64,000 nt of DNA from Lasiodiplodia sp. COLG20 (GCA_009801085.1 VNWV01000015.1:1-64000); one strand, 5' to 3'; shown: positions 1 through 10,980, counted from the first letter of the stretch. Translations and numbers: made by a program. Notes: generated from the sequence alone by a model not told the origin.

Positions 1-739
1 ATTTAATGAAACGCCCGGTTGCCATTGTTTTCCACTTACAAGATGCGGCACTTTAGTCCTTGTCCCTTCTCTGCCCATTGCCCTGCCCCTCATCCAAACC
101 GAACCATGGAACGACTAGTATCTAGACTCACGAAGAAGGCCCCACAACTTGCTTGACCAATCTTCTTCAGCGCTTAGCTATTCCAGCGCTCTTACTATTG
201 GGTTTGGTGTATTGTGGACATTCTGCTAAGTTGTCCAAGTGTGTGCGGAAAATCGCCGGGGAATTGCGGGGTGCGGGGGTTTTGATTGGCTGTGGGCTTC
301 TGCACACCACCAAAAGCCCAACTTCCCGATGCTGGCTGTAACAAGGCAAGTGGCTCTCTGGCTCTCTCTTGAAAGGGCTATCGTCATTCTTGACCGAATC
401 ATGACACGGATAATCTTTAGGAAAAATATATTTAACGTGGTTTACTTGATATCTACCCTAGCCGTGAGAGGGAGGTCCCTGTCCGATGCGCTCCTCAGAC
501 TGGGACTCTAAGATTCGGACTGAAGAGCTACCGTGGAGATTATGAGAAAAGAAATGTGGACGCGGTAGAAGTGGCGCTATCGGACAGCGCCGTTAGTAAG
601 ATGGGGAAAGGGAGGCAAGCTATCGTGAAAGTCCCAACACTTTCAACTCCTCTCTTCACCTACGGTTCTGTCTGCTCCAAACTAGCTCACCCACCTCAAC
701 GCCCCACATCCCACTACCGAAGCCCTAGTACTACAGGTC
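1..739. other. intergenic, no supported gene
   Basis: No open frame here starts with ATG and resembles a protein. The short frames begin with TTG or are low-complexity. The last 100 bases before 740 are C-rich and probably form the leader of the next gene. Confidence 0.5.
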
Positions 740-1795
740 ATGAACAAAACCGCAACCAGACCGTCTTCACCTCCCATCACGAACACCATCAACACGATGC
801 TTTGCGGGATGCTTTGCTGCTGGTTATCACCCTCAGAGCGACGAAAGCCACGGAACAAGGGCGCGGCTAAACGGCTGCTCCCGCGGGCTCCCTTGAGCTC
901 GCCGCCCGCGATCGACCTCAGCAACGCCTGCAACCAACTGCAATCGCCACTCTTCTCGCGCATGCCAGCTGAGCTGCGCTGCCTCATCTTTGGCTATGCT
1001 ATCGGCCAACAGCACGATGACGACGTCATACATCTCGACCTCGTTTGCCACGAGCGCATCATTAACCACGACCGCACCCTTAAGCACGTCAGATGCTTTG
1101 ACCACGGCAATAACGAGCGACACAAATGCTGGCATATGCTCCGCCCATGGGAGAACGACGTAAACGGTATAGCGGACCAGGAACCTGGACCTCTACCTCT
1201 TCTTCTAACATGCCGCCTAATGTAAGTGCGCCTCCACGCGCGATGCGAAGCCACGGTCTCTAACATGCAGTCAAGCTACGTCGAGGCCGTTAACCTTTTT
1301 TACTCCCACAACACCTTCGATTTCCGCCGTATTTCAGCTCTAGAGAAACTCCCTCGCGTGCTACTTCCTAACCGCCTCAGCCGCATCCGTAGTATCCAAA
1401 TTGGTACCCTACTCACCTGTCCCCCCAAAATAATCAGTCCGCGACGACCTTCCGAAATCTTTGGTTCCGGATCTTATCCCCTTGAAGATTGGGCAAGGTG
1501 GCCTATTGCCTGTCGCGTTCTACAATCTCTTAGCCTATCCCGGCTGAGCGTCACGCTGGTTATCTGGGGGTTTTGCCCACGCTGCTCCGAAACTACCGGG
1601 GATGGCGAGTGTGTGCTAGACTTGCTGGAGCCGATGAAAGCCATAAAGGTAAAGGAGTTCAACGTTGCTCTTAATGTCAAGCTTCCTGACGATCTTATCG
1701 CTCGACTTGGAAGCATTCCGTTCCAGATCTCGCGAACGTACTGCACTTTTACTGCATCCACGTCATTCGTGATTAGGGCTCCATATCTGGCTTAG
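740..1795 (+). CDS. DUF7730 domain protein
   Basis: Two exons are supported: 740-1221 and 1276-1795. The ATG at 740 is the first in the open frame. The donor is GTAAGT at 1222 and a CTAAC branch lies near 1260. The acceptor is the AAG ending at 1275, not the better-looking CAG at 1270, because only 1276 keeps the frame. The joined peptide then reads LLLTCRLIYVEAVNLFY, the core signature of the fungal DUF7730 family (a Cys-Arg followed by the EA..LFYS.NTFDFR helix). The product has about 333 residues. The N-terminal third is basic and has a short hydrophobic, Cys-containing stretch. The family has no known biochemical role; some annotations liken it to F-box-type proteins, which cannot be shown here. 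The next gene, on the other strand, converges with it across 0.8 kb. Confidence 0.8.
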
Positions 1796-2590
1796 ACGGC
1801 CGAGGGTAACGCGATGGAATGGGCTTTTGAGGGGAGCGAGGGAGGGGTTGATCGGATGTAGGGCTTAGACAGCGTCTTAGAGAATGGAACACGGCCATCC
1901 CCACAACAACCAGGAACACATTGGCCCATTTGATACGACGTCAGATACTAGGGCTCTCGTTTCTGACGCAGTAAGAATGCCGGATGCCAGCTCTACGTCC
2001 AGGTCATTTCCACAGCCGAGATAGACTCAGTGGAAAGGTATCTTAGTAGTGATGATGGTGCTTTGGACATGGAAGTCGTATATGACGGGTGAAGTAGCTC
2101 GGCGTCGATTGACGAAGTCTGCACAGACATTGTAAATCCAATGTCGCATTCTCACTAGGCACTCGGCAACCGCAGAGCTACCTTGTTGCATGTTGGATCA
2201 ACACTCTCGAGAAGAAGGCGACAGCCATTTTCAGCCACCTCCATCATCCCACTTCCCTTCGCCATGCTCTATCTCGCAACCATCTAGCCGCGTCTTCACG
2301 CTGCATTGAGATTTTAGAGTTGATTCTTGGGCTAACGATAGTTGCGCGCATGTCCAACGTCAAGTGAGACAGTAATTTTTCACGTCAAGAGCCCTCTACC
2401 CAATCGTGTGATGAAGCTGTGGGGCTTGGGTAGTGGGGTGAACGACAAGCGGAACGAATGACAAGCCGATCGGTGATTGATATACCATCCAACGACATCA
2501 AGACTAACAAGGAAACACAGTCCACCCCGCTTCCGTCATCAAAAAACTACCCGGTGAGGTAGATGGCCGTCACCTGCGTAAAGGGTTTTG
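1796..2590. other. intergenic, no supported gene
   Basis: About 0.8 kb lies between two convergent genes. No open frame of note was found on either strand. It probably holds the two 3' ends and terminators. Confidence 0.5.
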
Positions 2591-3213
2591 TTACTCGCTG
2601 CCTGCCTGATAGAACCTGCCCTGTTTGATAGGTCTAGGCTCCGCTCTCCCGCTTGGATCATGATAGTAGAAGGACACTGCGTTCCAGACGCTCTGGGCGC
2701 TTCCAGGGGGGACGAATCCAGCAGCTTCCAAGTCCAACGTCAGAGTGTAGACCCAGAACCTACACCCCTCCTCCTCCTCCGTAAACACATATTTCTCTCT
2801 TCCTTTGCTGGCAATGAGATGCAAGATCTCCCTCACGGTCCTGCGATCCTTGGGATGAAGAGGCAAGATTTTGATGGCGTTCTCCGTAACGTCAAGCGGA
2901 CTGGACTTCACTATGAGCTTGCCCCTCAATCCGTCATCCCCGTATCCCGGCGACATGTCGAGCTGAACGGAGCTTTTTCCGTTGCCGTATGCAAGGAACA
3001 CAGTCCAATGGTTGGTTGGGGAGTTGCCCGCGTCATCGGGCATGTTTCCCTCGTTTCTGTAGCCGGCAAAGTTGAGAAGCGTAATTGGCTGGTCGAGGTC
3101 GCTCTCATTGAGATAATCGGGGTCGAAGTCTCGCTTCCCCCACGGTGAAAAGCTGGTTCATGAGTTAGCCGTCCTCGATGGTGACTTAGGGTTTCTTACT
3201 CGGACCCGCTCAT
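2591..3213 (-). CDS. DUF7770-like fungal protein
   Basis: The proposed gene has exons 3213-3200 and 3152-2591. The first exon is tiny (ATG AGC GGG TCC GA). Donor GTAAGA, branch GGCTAAC and acceptor CAG ending at 3153 give a 47-base intron. The joined frame runs without a stop for about 191 residues. The core contains NHWTVFLAYGNGKSSVQLDM, an ITLLNFAGYR lead-in, and a REILHLIASKGREKYVF segment followed by GCRFWVYTL. I associate these with the uncharacterised fungal DUF7770 family. Without the small first exon the longest frame would start at an internal ATG (3043) and lose about 40 conserved-looking residues. The function is unknown, and there is no signal peptide or membrane segment. The family name is from memory and is less certain than the gene model. 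Confidence 0.7.
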
Positions 3214-3633
3214 CTTGGAGTAAAGGGCAGGAATGGAAGGCTTTGAGTCTTTCAAGAGAGTGTTTTGTTGGCGCGAGGAGTTGTTTGCTGAGATTTGTTA
3301 AGTATTTGTCTGCTGCTGTCCGGAGGTAATTGGTGACTCACTACGTTCATTTATTTGCGCTAGCAGGGGTGCATGCGGCGTATGCGGCACTGATCATTGG
3401 CCTGGCGGTTAGCAGAGCTCCGTAATGACTCACTACCTTCGTGTGTTAGTAAATAGGGGCAAAGCGGTCAATACCATGGCCAGTGCTTATTTATACCCCA
3501 CACGATATCTGGTCAATATCTGGCCAGTGCTGTCTGTGTATTCAATCCGGTCGGATTGGCTCGCGCGATTGGCTCTAATCAATCAGTCCAACCGCGCCCG
3601 CCCAAATGGAGTTCAATTATTCGCAAAGGGCAT
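3214..3633. other. intergenic, no supported gene
   Basis: This is the upstream region of the DUF7770-like gene and the 3' flank of the APH gene. No convincing frame or site was seen. Confidence 0.4.
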
Positions 3634-4545
3634 CTATGATACAGGAATGCGAGTTGGTCCTCCCTTTTTCAAAAGCTCGAAGCGCCGGCCAACGTAAAAT
3701 CGTGTGAATTTAGACCTTATCGACCGTAGAAGACATGCGTGCTCCTCGTAACGACCGACTGCAATCCAAGAAAATAGTGCCCACCGCAGACGGCCAAAAA
3801 AGCCCCAGTCTGGAGGGACGAAGAAATTCTGCATGCCAGCGTACTCAAAATAGATTGGGTAGAAGCCGGCAAAATCCCAGTCCAGCAGCCAAAGCTGACC
3901 AGAAGGCGCCAGGATGATGTTCCGAGGTGCCAGGTCGTGATGAGTGAGCACGAACGTGTCGGCTGTGGGCGGGATTCGCGGCGGAGGATTGGTTTCGCCC
4001 CGTGCCTCTTTCCTGATGGAGGTGAAGCGGGCCCAGAACTGAAGAAAGGATCTGATGTTCTCTGCAGTTGACCAATCGGGAAGTTCGTATTTGTCTTCGA
4101 GCCAGAACGAACGACACCTGCCCGTTTCGAGAGATCCTGCCGTGGTCGACGTCACCGACCTAAGGATGTTGACGAAGCGGCGAAGCTGTAGAGCCAGCCT
4201 CACCATCGTAAACCAGCCAAGGCTCGCCCAGGCGTCCTCCAGCGACTCTCCATGAATACGTTCCATAATGCAGTAGCCTCCATTTTTTAACGTGATGGTC
4301 CGGAGGATGTTGGGAACGCGGATACCAAGCTTACGGATGACTTCATCGGTCCTAGCCACATCCGGCAGATCCTCAAGCGCATATCCCTTGGCAACGAGAT
4401 TTTCGGATAGGAGGTATACACTACTCGGAGGCCTGGGTTGATTATCGTGTCTTGGTGGCGGAGTCGGGGGGGAGGCGATGATGTAGCGTGCTAATTCCGC
4501 TTCTGAGTAGCTTTGAAGCAGCTCGTCACAAAATTCGGAAGACAT
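3634..4545 (-). CDS. aminoglycoside phosphotransferase (APH)-family protein
   Basis: A single 303-residue frame starts at the ATG at 4545. It carries the kinase-like fold of the APH family. An ATP-lobe signature near 76-100 reads VPNILRTITLKNGGYCIMERIHGESL. The catalytic loop THHDLAPRNIIL has its probable catalytic Asp at 204, and the metal-binding DWDFAGFYP lies at 222-230. Fungal members are common, rarely confer drug resistance, and mostly have unknown small-molecule or protein substrates. Length and motifs suggest a complete enzyme. No intron is needed. It is probably cytosolic, as no signal peptide or hydrophobic helix is visible. Neighbours give no pathway clue. A second, broken kinase-like gene of related type lies at 38.7-39.6 kb. 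Confidence 0.85.
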   Translation of the reverse strand: MSSEFCDELLQSYSEAELARYIIASPPTPPPRHDNQPRPPSSVYLLSENLVAKGYALEDLPDVARTDEVIRKLGIRVPNILRTITLKNGGYCIMERIHGESLEDAWASLGWFTMVRLALQLRRFVNILRSVTSTTAGSLETGRCRSFWLEDKYELPDWSTAENIRSFLQFWARFTSIRKEARGETNPPPRIPPTADTFVLTHHDLAPRNIILAPSGQLWLLDWDFAGFYPIYFEYAGMQNFFVPPDWGFFGRLRWALFSWIAVGRYEEHACLLRSIRSKFTRFYVGRRFELLKKGGPTRIPVS

Positions 4546-5786
4546 TGGTTTTTTCGGCTCCTTGGATCTTTCTTTTATTTTTCGTTATTCCCGAAGGGGG
4601 AAGCGGAAACGAGATGGAGGGTTAATATTTGGTGGTGATGGATTCGTGAATGAGTTTTATCACGGCATAGCCTCTAGGCAGCAGTGGGAGAATCGGAATG
4701 GAATAAAGTTGTAGCTTGGTGGTCTAAGCCTCCTGCGGACACTCGGCGCTTTTCTCGCTTCTATCTACTTTACTAAAATTTCACGCCTTGCTGCACCGCA
4801 GCCACCGACTCGCACTTTCAATCTCCACAGCCGCCGTTCTACCATCGTCTCGAAACTTGCAGCACTTGAAAAATCCACCCGCTCCGCAATATGAGATAAA
4901 AGGAATATTTCGATTACTCTGTGTGCTGAACGTGCTACGGCTTTTGGCCCCCAACAAAGAGCTTCCGGCGTCCAGTTCGCCCACGCTCTTACTTCCGATA
5001 GTACATGTAGTTTCGATGGAGCGGGTACAGAGTTCCGAATAGCTATAATGGATGAACAGCAACATGAACTATGACGTTTTCAGGAGTCCTCGTTGTCTCT
5101 CAAGACGGAAAAAAAAAAAACGTCGTTCATTTGCGAAACCTTTCTTCTCCACTACAGTTTCTGTATTGAGGATGCTCGATTGCATCTCTACTAAGTCCTT
5201 TATCGACTAAGCTGGATTCTGTAGCTACCAAGATCGATCCTGGCCAAAAGAACCACTCAATGCGCCTCCACATCTCCACCGGGTTCGCGTACATGAGAAA
5301 TATCCACAGCAGAGAATCTCCGCACTGTTGTCTGTGCGTGACTCTTTCTTTGTGCCTCGGCGTCTAACCCGCTTCGCCGACGGCCTCGGCGAAGATGTTG
5401 AAACGCCTTCGTGGACAGCACCACCCCCACCTCCCTCCACACCGGGGATCCAGCGCGGCCTGTGACAATAACGAAGCCGACAGATGGCGATGCTTTCTTC
5501 CGATTCATTCGACTATGAGCACACTACGTAAGATGAAAGGCAGGGAGTTGAGGCAACCGCGGCATCATTCCTCAATGCCGAGAGCCACTCCATAATAAAC
5601 TTTCTTCGCCGAGCCGAATAGACTCTATAGATAAAACTCAACTATCGTCCGGCGTAAACCTCAGCCGGTCGTGGATATTCTTTCCATCTCAATCTTGTGT
5701 CTCGTCTCGTCCTTCCACAAAAGTTATCCTCTCTTCGAGTACTTTCATCATTTTAATTGCCCACCGCTCACGACAGCGGACCAAAG
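4546..5786. other. intergenic, no supported gene
   Basis: About 1.2 kb separates divergent genes, so both promoters should lie here. Short frames at 4788-5042 and 5257-5508 look accidental. An A12 run is at about 5109. The AT-rich stretch TCTATAGATAAAACTC near 5624 could be a TATA element for the downstream gene, but this is weak. Confidence 0.4.
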
Positions 5787-7160
5787 ATGCAGTCCAGCAC
5801 TCTGGATCGGCTTTCGGCACTCGACACCAATACAGTGTCCGACGCTTTGGACTTCCTCGGCTTGAAGGGAGCTACGTATGGCCTACGACCACTCTGGGAC
5901 TGCCCGAAGATTGTTGGACGCGCCAGCACAGTGAAAGTGGGTCCCAAGACTGACGCTGCTCCTACGACCCATCTACTCTCCCCGGTCATTGATGCGGTCA
6001 CAACGGCTGATCGCATCCTGGTCATCTCCGGTGGCATCGATGGCATCTCATGCTGGGGTGACATCCTCGCCAACGCCTCGAAGGAGAAGCACATCCGCGG
6101 GACCGTCATCGATGGCATGAGTCGTGACATCGATGGCAGCCGAGCGGTCGGCTATCCCGTTTACGGCCGTGGAGTGACTATGATCAGCGCGCGCAATCGA
6201 GTGGTGCAGGTCGAGTCCGGCACGGCGTTGCAGATGCGAGGCGTCACGGTCCACCAGGACGACTACGTGATCGCCGATAATTGCGGGACAGTGTTTGTCC
6301 CTGCTCAGAAGATTGACGAGGTCCTGGAGTTTGCTGAGCGGATCGACCGTCGCCAGTCACTTATGGTCCGCGCCGTTCGAGCTGGTAAAGCCGTGTCTGA
6401 GGTCATGCACGACACGCAATTCGAAGCGATCCGCAAGGAAACACCGTCATCGACGACCACAGCTACTGCGCCACCTTTCAAAGGAAATCCCAATCATGCT
6501 GCTGACGAGGATCGCGACTTAGTCGCGCTGTTCGCCGACTCAGACACCCCTGGAGTCTCTGACGCGCTCGACAAACTTGGTATTCCTGGACAAGCATTTG
6601 GTATCATGCCCTTGGCCGATTACAAGAAAGTCACCGTTGGGCCGGCTTTCACTGTACGCTATGTACCCGCCAGCGACCCTCCAGGAAGCGTTGGTGATTT
6701 CATCGACGACGTTGCCATAGGCGATTTCATAGTCATCGACAATAGTGGCCGCACAGATTGCACCGTTTGGGGCGACATCATGACACAGTACGCCGGTTTA
6801 CGAGGGATTGCCGGATCTGTCATCGACGGTGTGTGCCGCGATGTAAATCGTGCCATCAGCGATGATTACCCGCTCTTTACTGCTGGACGTTGGATGCGAA
6901 CCGGGAAGGACCGGGTTCAAGTGGGAGGTGTCAACGAGCCGGTGGGCATCGGAAAAGTGCGTGTCAACCCCCGCGACATCGTCGTTGCCGATGCAAACGG
7001 TGTTGTTATTGTTCCACGTCATCGAGCTCGTGAGGTGGCCGAAGTCGCACGAAGGATCGAAAAGAGCGAGGAAAGCATCCGGGAAATGATCACTGGCGGA
7101 TCCACGATCGCCGAAGCACGCGAGAAGCTCGGCTATCACACACTTCAGCGTCAAGGTTAA
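5787..7160 (+). CDS. tandem RraA-type aldolase/decarboxylase (two domains)
   Basis: One exon of 457 residues. The frame stays open upstream to 5757, but only through a TTG; the first ATG is 5787 (MQSSTLDRL). Two full RraA/HMG-aldolase-like domains lie in tandem, at about 6-215 and 245-440. Each starts with a T..VSDALD.LG helix. Each has the metal/substrate loop W-G-D-I followed about 20 residues on by G-(T/S)-V-I-D-G-x-x-R-D (Arg113-Asp114 in the first; a GSVIDGVCRD copy in the second). Family members are class II metal-dependent pyruvate aldolases and oxaloacetate decarboxylases, often called 4-hydroxy-4-methyl-2-oxoglutarate aldolase or, wrongly, demethylmenaquinone methyltransferase. Single-domain forms of about 200 residues form trimers or hexamers, so an internal fusion is unusual. 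The usual GE of the loop is GD in both halves. The HpcH/HpaI aldolase follows on the same strand, suggesting related keto-acid chemistry. Confidence 0.85.
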   Translation: MQSSTLDRLSALDTNTVSDALDFLGLKGATYGLRPLWDCPKIVGRASTVKVGPKTDAAPTTHLLSPVIDAVTTADRILVISGGIDGISCWGDILANASKEKHIRGTVIDGMSRDIDGSRAVGYPVYGRGVTMISARNRVVQVESGTALQMRGVTVHQDDYVIADNCGTVFVPAQKIDEVLEFAERIDRRQSLMVRAVRAGKAVSEVMHDTQFEAIRKETPSSTTTATAPPFKGNPNHAADEDRDLVALFADSDTPGVSDALDKLGIPGQAFGIMPLADYKKVTVGPAFTVRYVPASDPPGSVGDFIDDVAIGDFIVIDNSGRTDCTVWGDIMTQYAGLRGIAGSVIDGVCRDVNRAISDDYPLFTAGRWMRTGKDRVQVGGVNEPVGIGKVRVNPRDIVVADANGVVIVPRHRAREVAEVARRIEKSEESIREMITGGSTIAEAREKLGYHTLQRQG

Positions 7161-7928
7161 GTGTTGGCTGAGGAAATTCTTTAGAGTTGGTTCAATGCAA
7201 TGCCATGTTGGAAATCGCTGTCAATTTTGTTGCCCATGAACTTAACGCGACGTGCATGAATATTGAACAAGGTGTTTACTACGGGACCATTGACAGAATC
7301 TTCACACAGCCAAAAAGTTTGAGTGATCTGCATCATTTACCTCTGTTATTTCTTCTTTAATAGACAAATACTTAAAGGGTAGTAAAGCCCAATTCTTACC
7401 CGGCAAGCGAATAAATGCATGTTTTTGGTTGTTGGTGCTATGAGTGGTGGGTAACGGCGTAGAGAAAATTGCGCCGACTGATCCGGGCATAATGCTGATT
7501 CGCCGACAGGAAGCCAGACTGGGAGCTCGTTGTACCAGCCTTGTCACCGGCAAGTGGCACTAAAGAAGAACAATTAATAGGGCCGCAACGGCAGTTCGGG
7601 ACACGATTGTCGCAACAGTGATCGAGTAAACTTACATGATGCTCTCGTGCTCGGCCAGATTCTTGGTCTCGCCGGCGGCTGGGCTTTTGGCTGGGCTTTT
7701 AGCTGTGCCGTCGGCAGACTTTATTTTCGCCGTTGGCCTTTCCACCTTAGCATGGCTGTTTCGCTTTCTTGCGACTGTTTCTGGAAGATTCTCAAAGTCC
7801 TCTTAACAAAATCCGCGCCCATCGTACAACCTTTCTTCACTGTTTCTTTATGTTTGCCACTTCTTAACATCTTTATAGCAGCGTCTTCCGAGTATTGATC
7901 GATTCATCAAGATTGCTCTGGACGCGGA
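7161..7928. other. intergenic between two aldolase genes
   Basis: No frame with an ATG and a recognisable product was found. Frames at 7302-7553 (minus, TTG start) and 7647-7898 (plus, hydrophobic) look accidental. The promoter of the HpcH/HpaI gene should lie in the second half. Confidence 0.4.
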
Positions 7929-8881
7929 ATGTCCTGCGTATCGGCCATGGCAACCTCGATTCACAACCCGCAGTTACGCTTGCTCAATGCTCTCCGAGCC
8001 AACTCGAAGCCTATCATGACATTTTTAGGGCTTCCGTCCTTTCGAACAGCACAGGTCGTAGCTCAGTCCGGGGTTGATGTTAGTACTTCTCATCTCGGAT
8101 TGTTCATCTCCCCCACTCATTATAGAAAAGGGCATCATCATCGATTGTGAGCATGGCCATATCAGCGACGATTCCATGCACAGCTCGACTGCCGCTATTG
8201 CTGCTTTGGGAGTGTCACCGCTTGTTCGTCTCAGAATGACCCATGCAGACTTGATCAAAAGAGCGTTGGATGCTGGTGCACAGTAAGTGGTCTAAGACTC
8301 GTCTCATTCCAGTTCTAAAGCGTTTCAAGTGGCATCGTTGTCCCTCAAATCAACACTGCCGAAGAGGCTAGAGCTGTTGTCTCTCATTCAAAGTTTCCCC
8401 CACAAGGACTTCGAGGGCAGGGCTCAGCATTTCCAGCCATCACTCACGGTATCGACATCTCAACATACCTGAAAACGGCGAACGAAACACTTATCACCTG
8501 CATTCAAATTGAAACGAGAGCGGGGGTCGAGAATGTTGACGCTATCTGTGCTGTACCTGGTGTTGGTGAGTGTTTGAACCTTTAGGTCATTAAATATGAC
8601 TTCGCTGAGTCCACGCAGATATGATTTTCATCGGGCCAAACGACCTTGCTTTATCGATTCTTGGATATGTTCCAGCGAGGGGTGATGAGGCTGAGTTTGT
8701 CAATGCTATCCAGAAGATCGTGACAGCAGCTAGAAAACATGGAAAGTGGGTTGGACGGTTATCAAACAACGGCGCTTTGTGCAAGGAGCATCTAAAGTTG
8801 TTCGATACTGTGGCGTTAAGTTATGATATTCGGGCAATTCAAAATTGGTATACAGCTGAGCTGCAAATTGCGCGCTCATAA
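7929..8881 (+). CDS. HpcH/HpaI-family class II aldolase
   Basis: Four exons: 7929-8078, 8131-8282, 8330-8565, 8619-8881. Each junction restores a family motif. The first joins SGVD to GIIIDCEHGH (acceptor AAAAG at 8130). The second gives DAGAHGIVVPQINTAEEA. The third gives PGVDMIFIGPNDLALSI. The product has 266 residues from 7929, or 260 from the ATG at 7947 (MATSIHNPQ), which has a good context and fits the family start. The metal-binding Glu in CIQIETRAGVENV and the Asp in GPNDL are present, with the RGQGSAFP loop between. The family cleaves or forms 2-keto-3-deoxy acids, releasing pyruvate or an aldehyde, as in homoprotocatechuate breakdown. The substrate here is unknown. It is probably cytosolic. 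It lies downstream of the two-domain RraA enzyme. Confidence 0.87.
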
Positions 8882-9012
8882 CGTGTTGCATGGCAAGGAA
8901 AATGTCGATTTGGATAGCTTTGAACTTGCAATTAGATTCATGTCACAGAAGGGTGATTATTCCTTGCAGAGTTACAGAAAATCTCAATGCCATTCACTCT
9001 TCATATGGAGAA

Positions 9013-9150
9013 TTACACCTCGGAGAAGATATTCCTGTTCAGATACTTCAGATCCGTATCACAAACAATTGTCACAACGGTCTTGTTGGGACTTAGCCCT
9101 TTTGCTACATCAACGTATTACATCCAGATTTTCTTCGGGTTGGGGTTCAT
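9013..9150 (-). pseudogene. 3' remnant of a cysteine-synthase-like gene
   Basis: Read on the minus strand, 9112-9013 gives AKGLSPNKTVVTIVCDT then LKYLNRNIFSEV and a stop. This is nearly the same as the last residues of the intact PLP enzyme at 13.7 kb (AKELGPDKTVVTVVCDTGLK...LFSEV), with the stop codon in the same place. Similarity fades upstream of about 9150. The VD-(V/L)-AK segment is still visible, and a small deletion lies just before it. The piece has no start, no active-site lysine and no upstream frame. It is best read as the surviving end of a duplicated gene. Confidence 0.75.
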
Positions 9151-9817
9151 TTCGTTTCAGAATGAGCTGCTTGGCCGGATACGAGTGGAACCTGACAGAA
9201 TGCTGTCCATTATCTACGCTGACCGTAGGCCCGAAGACTTGACAGGCAGTCAAGCTCCCCTAAAGACCTTCTCAGGAAGTTTGATGTGGCATGAGTCCAA
9301 AAACGGCAGACACGAAAAAAGAGCATCCGCACTCTCTGTGAGAATAGATGTAACATTTCAGTCCCAAGACAACCAAATTGCAATCAAAGGGGTTGCCGTC
9401 GGCTTCAATCTTAAAGGAACCTGACCATTTTTCTTTACTGGAACATCGACCCCACACCCTGTTGCTGCAGTAGTACAGCCAATCCATATTTGCTAGTCCC
9501 TTAGGGGCAATAGCCGATGACAGACCGAACAGTGCGGGATTGGTTTGGGTATCTGCCGGTTATACGTACCTACTGGTGTCTGTGTTCCATGTTGTTATTG
9601 CTAAAATCTTTACGAAATCTCCACTTACCAGTCTTGATAGGGCATAGTATTTTTCAAGAGGCTACGTCAGGGATGATGTAAACTTTCCTCGCGAAATCCC
9701 AAAAGCGGGAAGCAATAAGGTGCCAGACGAATGGTAGTTCAACGCTTCAGACAGATAAGGGAATAAGTACTATAAGATATACCTATACTCCTTTGGAAAG
9801 AGTAGTCGGCGGACCAA
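9151..9817. other. intergenic, no supported gene
   Basis: No frame resembles a protein. It probably includes decayed upstream parts of the cysteine-synthase relic and the 3' flank of the lipocalin-like gene on the minus strand. Confidence 0.4.
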
Positions 9818-10980
9818 TTAGGAGGGGGAAGCCCGAAAGTCAACTAGCTCTACAAGTCCAAAGCTCGCCGTGTAACCCAGAACAGACCCAGTTACCTCGA
9901 TAAAACCCTCATAAGCAACTCCGCCCTGCCCACAAATCTCCTGATCAGGCTTGATGCTCTTTACTAAGAGCGATTCCCCACTACGAAACTCCAGCGTCCA
10001 AGCAAGTGGGTATGTAATATTAGAGCACTCGCTGTACCAAGAGCTGGTATAGTCCGGGTTCATCGTGAAAGGCAGAACGTGCGTCCCCACTGGTGTCCTT
10101 ATATTAGCGAACCTAGTCACATTCATCGGCTCTGTGTTCTCATCGATGGCTGATATGCTTGCCCTGACGCTTGGATCCTGGAAATGCAGCTCGAACCACG
10201 TCCAGTTCCCAAGAACTGGCCCGCCATCCTGCCACTGACGGTCGTACCAGGTGAATGAGTTCGACGGGTCAATATTGATGGTGGTGCCATTGAGCACCAT
10301 ATTGCCGCGTGTGCGGCCCGCGGGCATGCTCCACTGGTTCGCAGGCGCGGTGCCAAAACTATAGGTGCCGGTGCCGCCATCATAGATGACGAGCGAGCTA
10401 GAGTCCCAGGTAATGTCGTATGAGAGGCCAGGAGCCTCACCAGTAGTGCGCATGGTGCTAACGCTGTCGGAAGAGAGCCCATAGAAGCTCACGTGCTCGA
10501 ATGCAAGAGTAAGCGGTTTGTTGGTAACACTTTCCGCACTCGCAATAGTCGTGGTCGTAAACGCCCAGTAGCCGTTATCCGGTTCCGTTATATCCAAGAT
10601 TGAAAATCGAGTAAGGGCAGTAGAACTGTTGGAGTTCCCAGGGATAGCAGAGAGAAGAACGTGGGATAAAATTAGGTATTGATGATCGTCAGAGCCAGTC
10701 ACGAAGCTGCTCGTATAGAATGATGAGCCAAGAGCTTGGGCTAGCTGAGACTCGCTTAAATTGTAAAGGGCGGGGACATCGGTCTTGGGAATCGTTTTAG
10801 TAATCCTAATATTGAGCATGGAATGCTTTGGAAAAAGATACATACGTTCTCAAATACAGGAGAATCCTCTGCAATGAAATTCCACTTTCCGCGTTCACCA
10901 AGAGCGATAGAGCAAAGGGAGGCAATTGTAAGCACCGTAATAGCTACCAAGCCCATCATTGTGGAAAATAAACTGTTCAT
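9818..10980 (-). CDS. secreted kievitone-hydratase/AttH-type lipocalin-like enzyme
   Basis: Two exons: 10980-10846 and 10783-9818, giving 366 residues. The 62-base intron has donor GTATGT, a near-perfect TACTAAAAC branch and acceptor CAAG at 10784, and joins SPVFEN to TDVPALYNLSE. The start ATG (10980) is followed by a hydrophobic signal segment (residues about 8-28, GLVAITVLTIASLCSIALG), so the product is likely secreted. Several N-x-S/T sites follow. The hallmark is SFTWYDRQWQDGG followed by NWTWFELHF. It places the protein with the double-lipocalin AttH/CrtC-like fold, whose fungal members include kievitone hydratase, a phytoalexin-detoxifying enzyme. The substrate is unknown. The gene is divergent from a second member of the fold at 11611. 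Upstream sequence holds decamer repeats and TCGGCCGA sites. Confidence 0.8.

Noticed and set aside
2588..3148. Plus-strand frame of 186 codons opposite the DUF7770-like gene
   Set aside because: No ATG at its start and no motif; the minus strand has the family signatures and a spliceable first exon.
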